From: Proteus hauseri ATCC 700826
Lineage (GTDB): Bacteria > Pseudomonadota > Gammaproteobacteria > Enterobacterales > Enterobacteriaceae
Assembly: GCF_001654965.1 (NCBI RefSeq)
Contig: NZ_LXEV01000011.1
Coordinates: 186,001 to 250,000 of the forward strand
Direction of reading: 5' to 3'
Length of the DNA: 64,000 nucleotides
Under the pieces are notes generated by a model, which was not told the DNA's origin, did not search any database, and saw nothing but the letters and a program-made list of their open reading frames with translations. The translations under genes were made by a program, and so were the position numbers. Below are positions 23,323-31,876 of this stretch, one piece after another; the stretch's first letter is position 1; each line of letters starts with the position of its first letter.

Positions 23323-24234
23323 ATGAAAGATGATGCATTGAGCCAATGTCTTATAAATGAGAGTAATCAAGAAACAGCTCAGTTTTCTGAGTTAACAGCA
23401 TTAGAATTAGTCACCTTGATAAACAGCGCTGATATGACAGTGGCACAAGCGGTTCAGAAAGTGTTACCTGCCGTAGCTCAAACAGTGGAAGCCATTACTG
23501 AGCGATTACAAAAAGGTGGACGTATTTTTTACGTTGGTGCGGGTACCAGTGGTCGATTGGCTGTTTTGGATAGCGCAGAGTGTCCGCCTACTTTTGGTGT
23601 ATCGCCAACACTTGTGCAAGCTATTATCGCTGGTGGGCATGATGCAATGCTAAAAGAGGTTGAAAATATTGAAGATAGCCAAAGTGCCGCAATTGAAGAA
23701 CTCCATCGCCGTAATGTGAGCGAAAAAGATGTTGTGATTGGTATTGCAGCCAGCGGTCGAACACCATTTACCGTGGCAGCATTGCGATATGGCAAAAAAA
23801 TTCACGCACTAACCGTATCTATTACTACACGCGGTAAAAGCATCATGAGTGATATTGCTGATTTTTCAATTGCTCCAGATGTTGGCCCTGAAGTTTTAAC
23901 TGGGTCAACCAGAATGAAAAGTGGCACTGCGCAAAAGATGATTTTAGGGATGTTAAGCACCAGTGTGATGACTCGACTTGGAAAAGTGCATAAAAATCTT
24001 ATGGTTGATGTTATTGCGAGTAATGAAAAGCTTCAACGACGTGCTGAAGGTATTGTGAGCGAAGTGTGTGGTATCACAGCAGAAAAAGCCGCAGAGCTGT
24101 TAAATATGGTTGATTATCATCCACGAAAAGCCATTTTAATGTATGAGTTACACCTTAGCGTGGATAAGGTAGAGCAGATCACACAGCAATACCCTTATCG
24201 TTCACTACAACAACAACTTGCTCTATTTAACTAA
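23323..24234 (+). CDS. murQ: N-acetylmuramic acid 6-phosphate etherase
   Basis: About 303 residues. SIS-domain signatures are GAGTSGRLAVLDSAECPPTF, VIGIAASGRTPF and EVLTGSTRMKSGTAQKM, all hallmarks of MurQ, with the catalytic Glu in the first. It removes the lactyl ether from MurNAc-6-P to give GlcNAc-6-P and D-lactate. The frame extends to an upstream ATG at 23281, but that lies on the operator; the ATG at 23323 with AAGGTTG before it gives the normal length (E. coli 298). First gene of murQ-murP-regulator-TSUP. Confidence 0.95.
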   Translation: MKDDALSQCLINESNQETAQFSELTALELVTLINSADMTVAQAVQKVLPAVAQTVEAITERLQKGGRIFYVGAGTSGRLAVLDSAECPPTFGVSPTLVQAIIAGGHDAMLKEVENIEDSQSAAIEELHRRNVSEKDVVIGIAASGRTPFTVAALRYGKKIHALTVSITTRGKSIMSDIADFSIAPDVGPEVLTGSTRMKSGTAQKMILGMLSTSVMTRLGKVHKNLMVDVIASNEKLQRRAEGIVSEVCGITAEKAAELLNMVDYHPRKAILMYELHLSVDKVEQITQQYPYRSLQQQLALFN

Positions 24235-24277
24235 TAACAAGATGAGTCAATACTCTTAAATTCTAGCAGGCACACTT

Positions 24278-25642
24278 ATGGCTAATAAAATAGAACACCT
24301 CGATACATTAGCATTAGAAATAGAAAAACAAGCCGGTGGGTTTCAAAATATCGCAACCTTAACCCATTGTATGACCCGTATTCGTTTAATTTTAAAAGAG
24401 GGCTCACTGTTTAATTCAGATGCGTTAAAACAAGTTGAAGGCGTTAAAGGTGTTGTTTTTAATGGTGAACAGCATCAGGTTATTGTTGGAATGGGAACCG
24501 CAGCAAAAGTCTATTCTATTATGAATAAGCGCATGCAAAAAAATGCAGAAAATAGCGACGAAGAATCAGCGTCAACACCAGTGAAAAAAGGTTTTTCAAT
24601 TCGCCGTACATTGAATACGTTGGCTGCTATTTTTGTTCCGACTATTCCAGCGTTAATTGGCTGTGGTTTGATTATGGGGCTAATTAATATTATTCGCTTA
24701 GTAGCTCCTGGGTTAGTCGAACAGTTTCCTGAGTTATTTAAATTATTTAAATTAATTGGTAGCACCGTATTTGCTTATCTCTCTATTATGATTGGTATTA
24801 ATACGGCAAAAGAATTAGGTGCATCAACCTCTATTGGTGCAGTAATGGCAGGGTTACTGGCGATGCCAGGGCTTGCAGATATCACTTTATTGGGTGAAAA
24901 ATTACAGCCAAATAGCGGCGGAATTTTTGCAGTATTAATGGTTGTGGTGTTCTCTTCAAAATTAGAGTTATGGTTTCGTAGCATTGTTAAAGAAAGCCTC
25001 GATCTTATTTTAACGCCATTTGTCACTATTCTAGTTTCTTCCCTAGTAGCGATAATGATTTTCCAACCTATTGGTCATTATCTTAATCAATTATTGGCAC
25101 AAGGTGTGTCGTTATCGTTATTAAATCAAGGTGGCGGTGCTGTTGTAACGGGTGCTGCTTTAGGTGGTAGCTTCTTATTTTTATTATTAACAGGGTTACA
25201 CCAAGGTTTAATTCCTATTCATACTGAGATTTTAAATACCTTCGGGTTAAATTATTTATTCCCTATTTTAGCCATGGGGGGAATGGGACAAGTTGGTTCT
25301 TGTTTCTGGGTTTATTTACGTACTAAAAATCAGCGCTTAAAGAAAACATTAATGGGTGCATTACCTGTGGGAATTTTTGGTGTCGGTGAGCCATTATTAT
25401 TCGGTGTGTCATTGCCACTAGGAAAACCGTTTATCGCGGGTTGTATTGGTGGTGCTGCTGGGGGCGCATTAATGGCTTATTTCCAAGTGGGCATTATTAT
25501 TCCATTTGGTACTGCGGGTTTATCATTAATTCCTTTAGTTGGTGATGGGCAAATCACTAAATTCTTAATTGCTGTATTAGGGGCGTGGGTTGTTGGCTTT
25601 ATTGCCAGTATGATCATCGGATTTACAGACCCAGAAAAGTAA
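24278..25642 (+). CDS. murP: PTS N-acetylmuramic acid EIIBC component
   Basis: A 454-residue PTS permease. EIIB domain is N-terminal with the phosphorylated Cys in ATLTHCMTRIR (about residue 31), a linker near residues 92-105, then an EIIC domain of about ten membrane segments with GVGEPLLFGVSLPLGKPFI. As in E. coli MurP there is no EIIA; that would be supplied by Crr. It imports MurNAc as MurNAc-6-P, the MurQ substrate. GCAGGCA precedes the ATG; the 43-nt gap after murQ has no terminator. Confidence 0.92.
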   Translation: MANKIEHLDTLALEIEKQAGGFQNIATLTHCMTRIRLILKEGSLFNSDALKQVEGVKGVVFNGEQHQVIVGMGTAAKVYSIMNKRMQKNAENSDEESASTPVKKGFSIRRTLNTLAAIFVPTIPALIGCGLIMGLINIIRLVAPGLVEQFPELFKLFKLIGSTVFAYLSIMIGINTAKELGASTSIGAVMAGLLAMPGLADITLLGEKLQPNSGGIFAVLMVVVFSSKLELWFRSIVKESLDLILTPFVTILVSSLVAIMIFQPIGHYLNQLLAQGVSLSLLNQGGGAVVTGAALGGSFLFLLLTGLHQGLIPIHTEILNTFGLNYLFPILAMGGMGQVGSCFWVYLRTKNQRLKKTLMGALPVGIFGVGEPLLFGVSLPLGKPFIAGCIGGAAGGALMAYFQVGIIIPFGTAGLSLIPLVGDGQITKFLIAVLGAWVVGFIASMIIGFTDPEK

Positions 25643-25673
25643 GAAAAAAATCGATAATAAAAAGGATAACAGC

Positions 25674-26525
25674 ATGTCTACAGTGACAAAAAAGCTTGAA
25701 AATTTACTCATGCAAGGCAAAGGAACTGAACAGCGTATAGCGCGTTATTTACTGGAAAATAGCGAAAATATTGCCAGTATGAATGCGGCAGAGCTTGCGC
25801 TTAAAGCGGGTGTTAGCAGTGCCTCTGTTATCCGATTTTCTCGCCAAATGGGATATAGCGGTTATCCTGAATTTAAAGTTGATTACCTTTCAGAAGAAAA
25901 GCAACAAAAAAACAATGGCGATGTACTTTATGGAAATTTAGCTAAAACAGATACGACAGAACAGATTATTGTTAAAACAGGTCATTTATTTACCAGTGCA
26001 ATTCAGGATTCATTAGCATTATTAGATGCGAACACTATTGATGTGTTAGCTCAAAATATGGTGTCGGCAAAACGTATTGTTTTATTTGGTATAGGCGCAT
26101 CTTCGGTGGTTGCGAGCGATATTTTTCATAAATTAATTCGAGTAAATAAAAACGCCTTATTTAGCCCCGATTTGCATGCTCAATTAGCTTATTCTGCCAA
26201 TTTATCTTCCGATGATTTAGCCATTGCGGTGACAGCGAGGGGAAACACGGTTGATATTAACCGTATGCTAAAATCAGCAAAAAAAGATAAGTGTTTAACT
26301 ATCGCGTTAACCCGTTTCGGTCAAGATGAAGCAACACGACTTGCTGATTATACTTTGCCTTATTTCTATGATGAGCAGCACTCCCAATTAGGTGTTATTA
26401 CTCCTCAAGTTTTACAAATGGTGGCATTTGATGTGCTGTTTTTTAAATATATGACATTGGTAAATGAGCAAGCAGAAAGAGCCTTATTAAAAGGACGACA
26501 AGCTGTTATGCAGGGGAATCAGTAA
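25674..26525 (+). CDS. RpiR/MurR-family transcriptional regulator
   Basis: A 283-residue regulator: N-terminal HTH_6 domain (residues about 1-77: ELALKAGVSSASVIRFSRQM) and a C-terminal SIS domain (VLFGIGASSVVASDIFHKL, AVTARGNTVDINRMLKSAKK) that senses sugar phosphates. Length equals E. coli MurR (285), which binds MurNAc-6-P and represses murQP. Here it is downstream in the operon rather than divergent. The palindrome at 23269-23301 is a likely target, so the operon is probably autoregulated. AAAAGGATAACAGC gives the ribosome site. Confidence 0.88.
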   Translation: MSTVTKKLENLLMQGKGTEQRIARYLLENSENIASMNAAELALKAGVSSASVIRFSRQMGYSGYPEFKVDYLSEEKQQKNNGDVLYGNLAKTDTTEQIIVKTGHLFTSAIQDSLALLDANTIDVLAQNMVSAKRIVLFGIGASSVVASDIFHKLIRVNKNALFSPDLHAQLAYSANLSSDDLAIAVTARGNTVDINRMLKSAKKDKCLTIALTRFGQDEATRLADYTLPYFYDEQHSQLGVITPQVLQMVAFDVLFFKYMTLVNEQAERALLKGRQAVMQGNQ

Positions 26526-27317
26526 ATGTTATTAGTCACCATATTAGCTGTTGGTGCGGCAATTGGTTTAATTATTAGCACAACAGGTGTGGGTGGTGGT
26601 GTTATTGTTTTACCCGTTTTAACTTATTTTTTTGGTATGGATGCATTAATGGCTGTAGCAACCGCTAATTTGCTCTCTATGCTAATGAAAGTAACTTCTT
26701 CTTACATGCATTTTCGTTTAGGTAATATTCCTTTTAAACGCGCCTTAATTGTATTAGGAATAATGCTACCAAGTACCTTTTTAGCCAGTATATTCGTCAA
26801 TTATTTAGGTTCATTAAATGAGTATCAGCAGCAAGTCGAATGGGGAATCAATGCGCTGGTAGTTGCTGCGATAGTTTTTTCTCTATTTTTGTTTATTCAG
26901 CGTATGTTTTTTTCATTACCGACTAAAACCGTTAATGATAGTACAGAACTTGTACCATTAAATATTCGTGCATTGTTATTACCGGCGATAAGTGCAGGTG
27001 TAGTATTAGGTGCAACAGGGGTCGGTGGCGGGGTTGTCGTGCTGCCTTTGCTTTTGCGTTATGCCAATCTTTCTATTAAACAAGCCATTGGTACATCTAT
27101 TTTTACCACAACACTGTTATCGGGATCTTCAGCATTAGCTTATATGCAAGATGGCCACACTGATGTTCATCTTGCTCTGATGCTTTTTTTAGGATCTTTA
27201 ATCTCAATTCCGCTATCAAAGTGGTTGCTTACCCGAATGCCTGATCGCGTATTTCAATATGCCACGCTTTTTTTAATTATTTGTAGTGCGGTGATGATGT
27301 TAGCTAGATTATTTTGA
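26526..27317 (+). CDS. TSUP (TauE/SafE) family membrane exporter
   Basis: A 263-residue membrane protein with about eight hydrophobic segments and the duplicated family motif: TTGVGGGVIVLPVLTYFFGM at about 18 and GATGVGGGVVVLPLLLRY at about 161. TSUP proteins export small sulfonates or organic anions. Its ATG immediately follows the stop of the regulator gene (TAAATG), so it belongs to the MurNAc operon. A reason for an anion exporter here might be D-lactate or sulfite handling, but the substrate is unknown. Confidence 0.85.
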   Translation: MLLVTILAVGAAIGLIISTTGVGGGVIVLPVLTYFFGMDALMAVATANLLSMLMKVTSSYMHFRLGNIPFKRALIVLGIMLPSTFLASIFVNYLGSLNEYQQQVEWGINALVVAAIVFSLFLFIQRMFFSLPTKTVNDSTELVPLNIRALLLPAISAGVVLGATGVGGGVVVLPLLLRYANLSIKQAIGTSIFTTTLLSGSSALAYMQDGHTDVHLALMLFLGSLISIPLSKWLLTRMPDRVFQYATLFLIICSAVMMLARLF

Positions 27318-27362
27318 TATTTAATGTATCTGTAATGTTAATAAAAAATAATTTTAAAAAAC

Positions 27363-27402
27363 AGCTATAAATTAAATCTTATAAAATTTATAGCTATTTT
27401 TT
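27363..27402 (+). terminator. Intrinsic terminator of the murQ operon
   Basis: Perfect 11-bp stem (agctataaatt, 27363-27373, and complement 27385-27395) followed by ATTTTTTAT. The stem is AT-rich but the T tract is clear; it lies 46 nt after the exporter stop. Confidence 0.75.
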
Positions 27403-27500
27403 ATACTTACTAATTAATCGAGATAGATTAATAAGATAATGGCCATAATATATTGCTATCATTTTTTTAGTGTTAACAGTATGTGTTTTTCACCCTTAAT

Positions 27501-27529
27501 TTATAACTAAAACTAGTTTTAGCTATAAA
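27501..27529. promoter_or_regulatory. Imperfect 29-bp palindrome, core ctaaaactagttttag
   Basis: The central 16 bp (27507-27522) are perfectly palindromic; the flanks extend it with a single mismatch pair. It lies about 95 bp upstream of the small ORF that precedes the ornithine carbamoyltransferase gene, so it could be an operator in that promoter region. Owner unknown. Confidence 0.35.
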
Positions 27530-27622
27530 TAGATAATTGAGATGATAGTCACAATAATATTATTTCCTATATGTTTCACTTAATCCCTCGTTTAAATACC
27601 TATATAGGAGGGTGCTAGTATT

Positions 27623-27724
27623 ATGGAAAATAATAATAGGAAAACGCCTCATATAAGACGTATTACACATATCATGATGTATAAGCAGCGCCAATGCTTT
27701 CATTTCTCTGTATTTAACGGATAA
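27623..27724 (+). CDS. Putative 33-codon upstream ORF before the OTC operon
   Basis: Starts MENNNRKTPHIRRITH and ends HFSVFNG. A strong ribosome site, AGGAGGG (27606-27612), lies 10 nt before the ATG. Four arginines (6, 12, 13, 23) and four histidines stand out in 33 residues. It stops 137 nt before arcB with a hairpin and T-rich stretch between, which resembles a leader-peptide attenuator responding to charged arginine tRNA or a related signal. No homologue known to me; coding status unproven. Confidence 0.45.
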   Translation: MENNNRKTPHIRRITHIMMYKQRQCFHFSVFNG

Positions 27725-27758
27725 TTTCGCTTTCTCTCTCTAATAGTATGCAAATATT

Positions 27759-27807
27759 CCCTGATTATATTGACCTTCAATATTATCGGGTGAGTTTCTA
27801 TTTTTAA
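27759..27807 (+). promoter_or_regulatory. Attenuator-like hairpin between upstream ORF and arcB
   Basis: CCCTGATTATATTGA (27759-27773) pairs with TCAATATTATCGGG (27777-27790), with one T-T mismatch and one bulge, loop of 3. A T-rich stretch (TTTCTATTTTT, about 27796-27806) follows after five bases. Its position 34 nt after the upstream ORF stop suggests conditional termination. Confidence 0.45.
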
Positions 27808-27861
27808 TAATAACGTATTTTCACTCTATTATTCTCAAAATAATTAGGAGATAGGATTATT

Positions 27862-28854
27862 ATGTCTATTAATATTAAAGGCAGAAGTTTTTTAAAATTA
27901 CTCGATTTCTCTTCTGATGAAATTCAATATTTATTGAAGCTTTCTAAACATTTTAAATCATTAAAAATGGCGGGAATTCCTCATCGCTCACTTGAAGGCA
28001 AAAATATTGTTTTGTTATTTGAAAAAACCTCAACACGGACGCGTTGTGCTTTCGAGGTTGCTGGATATGATTTAGGCATGGGAGTGACTTACCTTGATCC
28101 TGGTTCATCTCAAATGGGTAAGAAAGAATCTATTGAAGATACTGCGCGGGTTTTAGGACGTTTTTATGATGGGATTGAATATCGTGGTTTTGATCAGTCT
28201 CTGGTTGAAGAGCTGGCAGCAAAATCAGGAGTGCCAGTATGGAATGGGTTAACAGATAAATTTCACCCAACACAAATGTTGGCAGATATGCTAACTGTTG
28301 AAGAGAATTTTGGCCATTTAAAAGGCTTGAAACTGACATTTTTTGGTGATGCTCGTAATAATGTGGCGAATTCTTTAATGGTGGTTTGCGCCAAACTAGG
28401 TCTGCATTTTACAGCTTGTGGCCCAGCATCATTAATGCCAGAAGAAGGGTTGGTGAAAGTGTGTCGTGAAATTGCGGCTGAAAATGAAGGCTCAATAACA
28501 CTCACTGATGATATTAAAAAAGGTGCGAAAGATGCGGATGTTTTATATACCGATATTTGGGTATCTATGGGTGAGCCAGATAGTGTTTGGGATGAAAGAA
28601 TACGTCTGCTAAAAGCTTATCAAGTGAATGAGTCAATGATGAAAATGGCAAATCCGCATGCAATTTTCTTGCACTGTTTACCTTCATTCCACGACCGCTT
28701 GACGATTATTGGTGAAGATATTTATCAAAAATTTGGCCTAGCCGAAATGGAAGTGGCTGATGGTGTATTTGAATCTCGCCAATCTAAAGTATTTGATCAG
28801 GCTGAAAATCGTATGCACACCATTAAAGCAGTGATGTTTGCAACATTAAGCTAA
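27862..28854 (+). CDS. arcB: Ornithine carbamoyltransferase (catabolic-type context)
   Basis: A 330-residue OTCase: carbamoyl-phosphate motif [15 protein letters not shown] (STRTR at 57-61), [12 protein letters not shown], and HCLPSFHD (His271) for ornithine binding. Chemically it interconverts citrulline plus phosphate and ornithine plus carbamoyl phosphate. The downstream carbamate kinase and carrier genes point to the catabolic direction, yielding ATP. Anabolic ArgF/ArgI enzymes usually have HCLPAFHD; the Ala to Ser change here is noticeable but may be neutral. AGGAGATAGG precedes the start. Confidence 0.93.
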   Translation: MSINIKGRSFLKLLDFSSDEIQYLLKLSKHFKSLKMAGIPHRSLEGKNIVLLFEKTSTRTRCAFEVAGYDLGMGVTYLDPGSSQMGKKESIEDTARVLGRFYDGIEYRGFDQSLVEELAAKSGVPVWNGLTDKFHPTQMLADMLTVEENFGHLKGLKLTFFGDARNNVANSLMVVCAKLGLHFTACGPASLMPEEGLVKVCREIAAENEGSITLTDDIKKGAKDADVLYTDIWVSMGEPDSVWDERIRLLKAYQVNESMMKMANPHAIFLHCLPSFHDRLTIIGEDIYQKFGLAEMEVADGVFESRQSKVFDQAENRMHTIKAVMFATLS

Positions 28855-28869
28855 AGCAAGGAGATTAAA

Positions 28870-29811
28870 ATGCCTAAAAAGGTATTCATTGCTTTAGGTG
28901 GAAATGCACTAGGAAATACGCCACTAGAGCAAAAACAAATAGTAAGAAAAACGGCAAAACCGATAGTCGATTTAGTAGAAAAGGGCTACCAAGTGATTAT
29001 TGGCCATGGTAATGGCCCTCAAGTAGGTATGATCAATTTGGCAATGGATTATGCATCACAACAAAATATTGGTACTCCTTATATGCCATTTGCTGAATGT
29101 GGTGCCATGAGCCAAAGTTATATTGGTTATCATCTGCAACAAGCGATTAATGATGAATTATGTGCACGAAATCTGAATAACAGTTGCGCTACGGTGGTAA
29201 CGCAAGTCGTGGTTGATAAACAAGACCCTGCTTTTTTATCACCCACCAAACCGATAGGGGCTTTTTATACTAAAGAGCAAGCTGAGACAATTCAAAAAGA
29301 GCATGGTTTTCATTTTATGGAGGATGCCGGACGAGGATATCGTCGTGTTATTCCTTCACCAAAGCCATTAGAAATTGTTGAATCTTTGGTTATTAAGCAA
29401 TTAGTAGAGAATAACGTGGTGGTTATTACTGTCGGTGGTGGGGGGATCCCTGTTATTCGTAAAAATGGTGTATTAGAAGGTGTTGATGCTGTTATTGATA
29501 AAGATAATTCTAGTTCTAAATTAGCTGTCGAATTAAAAGCAGAAACTTTATTAATATTAACTGCTGTAGATAAAGTGGCGATCCATTTTAATACACCTAA
29601 GCAAAAGAATTTAGATAAATTAACGCTTTCTCAAGCGCAAGAATATATAAATAATGGTGAGTTTGCTAAGGGGAGTATGTTACCTAAAGTAGAAGCTTGT
29701 CTTAATTTTATTAAAGAAAGAGGTTCTTCATCTCAAGCTATTATTACTTCATTAGATAATGCGTTATCTGCATTAGAGGGGAAAACGGGTACAACAATAA
29801 CACTAAATTAA
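28870..29811 (+). CDS. arcC: Carbamate kinase
   Basis: A 313-residue amino-acid-kinase-fold protein: KVFIALGGNALGNTP (ATP site), IGHGNGPQVGMI, VDKQDPAF, DAGRGYRRVIPSP and ITVGGGGIPV. It transfers phosphate from carbamoyl phosphate to ADP, giving ATP, CO2 and ammonia. AAGGAG lies 7 nt before the ATG, and it is 15 nt after arcB, so the two are co-transcribed. No arginine deiminase gene adjoins. Confidence 0.95.
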   Translation: MPKKVFIALGGNALGNTPLEQKQIVRKTAKPIVDLVEKGYQVIIGHGNGPQVGMINLAMDYASQQNIGTPYMPFAECGAMSQSYIGYHLQQAINDELCARNLNNSCATVVTQVVVDKQDPAFLSPTKPIGAFYTKEQAETIQKEHGFHFMEDAGRGYRRVIPSPKPLEIVESLVIKQLVENNVVVITVGGGGIPVIRKNGVLEGVDAVIDKDNSSSKLAVELKAETLLILTAVDKVAIHFNTPKQKNLDKLTLSQAQEYINNGEFAKGSMLPKVEACLNFIKERGSSSQAIITSLDNALSALEGKTGTTITLN

Positions 29812-29851
29812 TATCCTAATCATCTTTAACTAAAAATTAATTCTAATAATT

Positions 29852-29889
29852 AACTCTGTTAGATAGATATTATCTCTACTAGCAGAGTT
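29852..29889 (+). promoter_or_regulatory. Intercistronic hairpin between arcC and carrier gene
   Basis: aactctg and cagagtt close a longer imperfect stem (29852-29889) within the 105-nt spacer. It may set the relative level of the membrane carrier. No T tract directly follows, so it is not a full terminator. Confidence 0.4.
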
Positions 29890-29916
29890 TACTCCCTTAT
29901 TTAAGTCGAGGACGCT

Positions 29917-31428
29917 ATGAAACTTAAAAAGTTTGCGTTTCCGACCGCTTTTACTATTTTATTTGCAATTACAGTAATAGTGGTTGGCTTAACATGGATT
30001 ATTCCAGCAGGAGAATATGAACGATTAAGTTATAACTCCGTAGATTCATCATTAATTGTGGCAAAAATAGATGGCTCTAGTGAAATATTACCTGCTACTC
30101 AGTCAACATTAGATAATTTAAATGTTTCTATTGAAATTGATAAATTTACTGATGGAACAATAAAAAAACCTATTGCGATACCCGGTACTTATGAAAGAGT
30201 TGCGCAGCAGCCCAAAGGTATTATGGATATTACCGAAAGCATGGTGAAAGGGACAATAGAGGGGGCTGACGTTATTGTTTTTATTTTAGTGCTAGGTGGT
30301 TTAATTGGTGTTGTAAATCAAACGGGTGCATTTAATGCGGGTTTATCAGCACTGGCTAATCGAACTAAAGGAAAAGAGTTTTTGGTGGTATTTGGTGTCA
30401 CCATTATTTTATCCATAGGGGGGACCAGTTGTGGGATTGAAGAAGAAGCGGTCGCTTTTTATCCCATATTAGTACCAATATTCTTAATCCTAGGTTATGA
30501 CGCTATTGTTTGTGTTGGGGCTATTTTCTTAGCTTCGTCAATGGGGGCTGGATTCTCAACTGTAAATCCTTTCTCTGTGGTTATTGCTTCTAATGCATCA
30601 GGGATAAGTTTTATTGAAGGGATTGGTTTTCGTACTATTGGGCTTATTATTGGCACAATAGGCGTTATTGTTTATTTATATTGGTATTGTAAGAAAATTA
30701 AAAAAGACCCTTCTTTTTCTTATAATTATGAAAATGCAGAAAGTTTTAAACAGCGTTTTTTAAGTCATTATGATCCTAATGAGATACTTGATTTTTCTTG
30801 GCGTCGCAAAATCATCTTATGCTTATTTGTTGCCGCATTCCCAATTATGGTTTGGGGTGTTATGCATATGGGATGGTGGTTTCCACAAATGGCAGCACTT
30901 TTCTTAGCCATCGCCATTGTCATTATTTTTATCTCGGGTTTAAAAGAAAAAACAGCAATTGATGGTTTTATTCATGGTGCTTCAGAATTAGTGGGAGTTT
31001 CACTGATTATTGGTTTAGCTCGTGGTGTTAACCTTGTTATGGAACAAGGAAAAATAGCAGATACTATTCTCGAATTTATGTCTCATATGGTTGCTGGAAT
31101 GCCACCAAGCTTATTTTTAATTGCACAATTATTGGTTTTTATTTGTTTGGGATTTATTGTGCCGTCGTCTTCAGGATTAGCGGTATTAGCAATGCCAATT
31201 ATGGCACCATTAGCGGATGCTGTGGGTGTTCCTCGTTATATGGTGGTATCAGCATATAATTGGGGACAATATATTATGTTATTTTTAGCACCAACAGGAT
31301 TAGTATTAGCCACACTGCAAATGCTAGATATTTCTTATAATAAATGGCTCAAGTTTATTATACCAATGGTGTTATTTATGTTTGTACTGTCAGCGACATT
31401 ATTATTGGTGCAAGTGGCACTTTTATAA
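29917..31428 (+). CDS. YfcC-family (basic amino acid/C4-dicarboxylate carrier-like) membrane antiporter
   Basis: A 503-residue carrier with about 12 membrane segments, a periplasmic insertion after the first helix (residues about 30-95) and the family motifs GGTSCGIEEEAVAFYPILVP and FIVPSSSGLAVLAMPIMAPL. YfcC proteins often accompany arginine/ornithine catabolic genes and are thought to exchange arginine or citrulline for ornithine. Here it follows arcB-arcC, so citrulline/ornithine exchange is the best guess. Substrate not visible in sequence. No clear terminator follows. Confidence 0.85.
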   Translation: MKLKKFAFPTAFTILFAITVIVVGLTWIIPAGEYERLSYNSVDSSLIVAKIDGSSEILPATQSTLDNLNVSIEIDKFTDGTIKKPIAIPGTYERVAQQPKGIMDITESMVKGTIEGADVIVFILVLGGLIGVVNQTGAFNAGLSALANRTKGKEFLVVFGVTIILSIGGTSCGIEEEAVAFYPILVPIFLILGYDAIVCVGAIFLASSMGAGFSTVNPFSVVIASNASGISFIEGIGFRTIGLIIGTIGVIVYLYWYCKKIKKDPSFSYNYENAESFKQRFLSHYDPNEILDFSWRRKIILCLFVAAFPIMVWGVMHMGWWFPQMAALFLAIAIVIIFISGLKEKTAIDGFIHGASELVGVSLIIGLARGVNLVMEQGKIADTILEFMSHMVAGMPPSLFLIAQLLVFICLGFIVPSSSGLAVLAMPIMAPLADAVGVPRYMVVSAYNWGQYIMLFLAPTGLVLATLQMLDISYNKWLKFIIPMVLFMFVLSATLLLVQVALL

Positions 31429-31537
31429 TTTGTGATTGATGTATTTATTTAACTGAGTTTGTTTTTTATTATGCTAATAATGCAAGTTAATATAGTTTTT
31501 TATTCCAAACTAAGGTTTTTTTTTTGCATCTCATATC

Positions 31538-31553
31538 AGTGATCAAGATCTCG
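31538..31553. promoter_or_regulatory. Weak CRP-like site upstream of ivbL-ilvB
   Basis: AGTGATCAAGATCTCG keeps GTGA-N6-TC spacing but only seven of ten specified CRP positions. E. coli ilvB is CRP-dependent, which makes the site plausible. It lies about 125 bp before the leader peptide start. Confidence 0.3.
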
Positions 31554-31669
31554 TTTTTAATGGCAATAAAAAATAAACCGTAAAAAAAGGTTGTTAATTT
31601 GTATAAGTTATGTTTTTTTAAATACAGACAACAAATAAACACATCACTAAATAAATTGATAGGTAACCC

Positions 31670-31768
31670 ATGATCATCACTACTCTACTACAAGGCCTAC
31701 GACTAACAGCGCACATTGCGGCTGTGGTTGTCGTGCGTGTGGTGGTGGTCGTCGGCAAAGCGCCGTAA
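31670..31768 (+). CDS. ivbL: ilvBN operon leader peptide
   Basis: A 32-residue peptide whose second half reads AAVVVVRVVVVVGKAP, nearly the E. coli IvbL tail, with MIITTLLQGLRL in front: runs of valine and leucine codons that sense charged Val- and Leu-tRNA. TAGGTAACC precedes the ATG. It is followed by a terminator and ilvB. When branched-chain tRNAs are scarce the ribosome stalls in the valine run and transcription continues. Confidence 0.95.
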   Translation: MIITTLLQGLRLTAHIAAVVVVRVVVVVGKAP

Positions 31769-31793
31769 CGGGTCCGAATCAACACAGTTTCGC

Positions 31794-31829
31794 AACCCCG
31801 CCGGCGCACAAACCGGGCGGGGTTTTTTA
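31794..31829 (+). terminator. ilvBN attenuator terminator
   Basis: AACCCCGCC-GG and CCGGGCGGGGTT form a GC-rich stem with one bulge, followed by TTTTTT, the only strongly GC-rich stem in this AT-rich neighbourhood. It lies 26 nt after the leader stop and 48 nt before ilvB, as in the E. coli attenuator. Confidence 0.92.
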
Positions 31830-31876
31830 TTCTAACCGCCCATTGGAGTCCGGCCTAAAATGAAGGACACAGAGAA

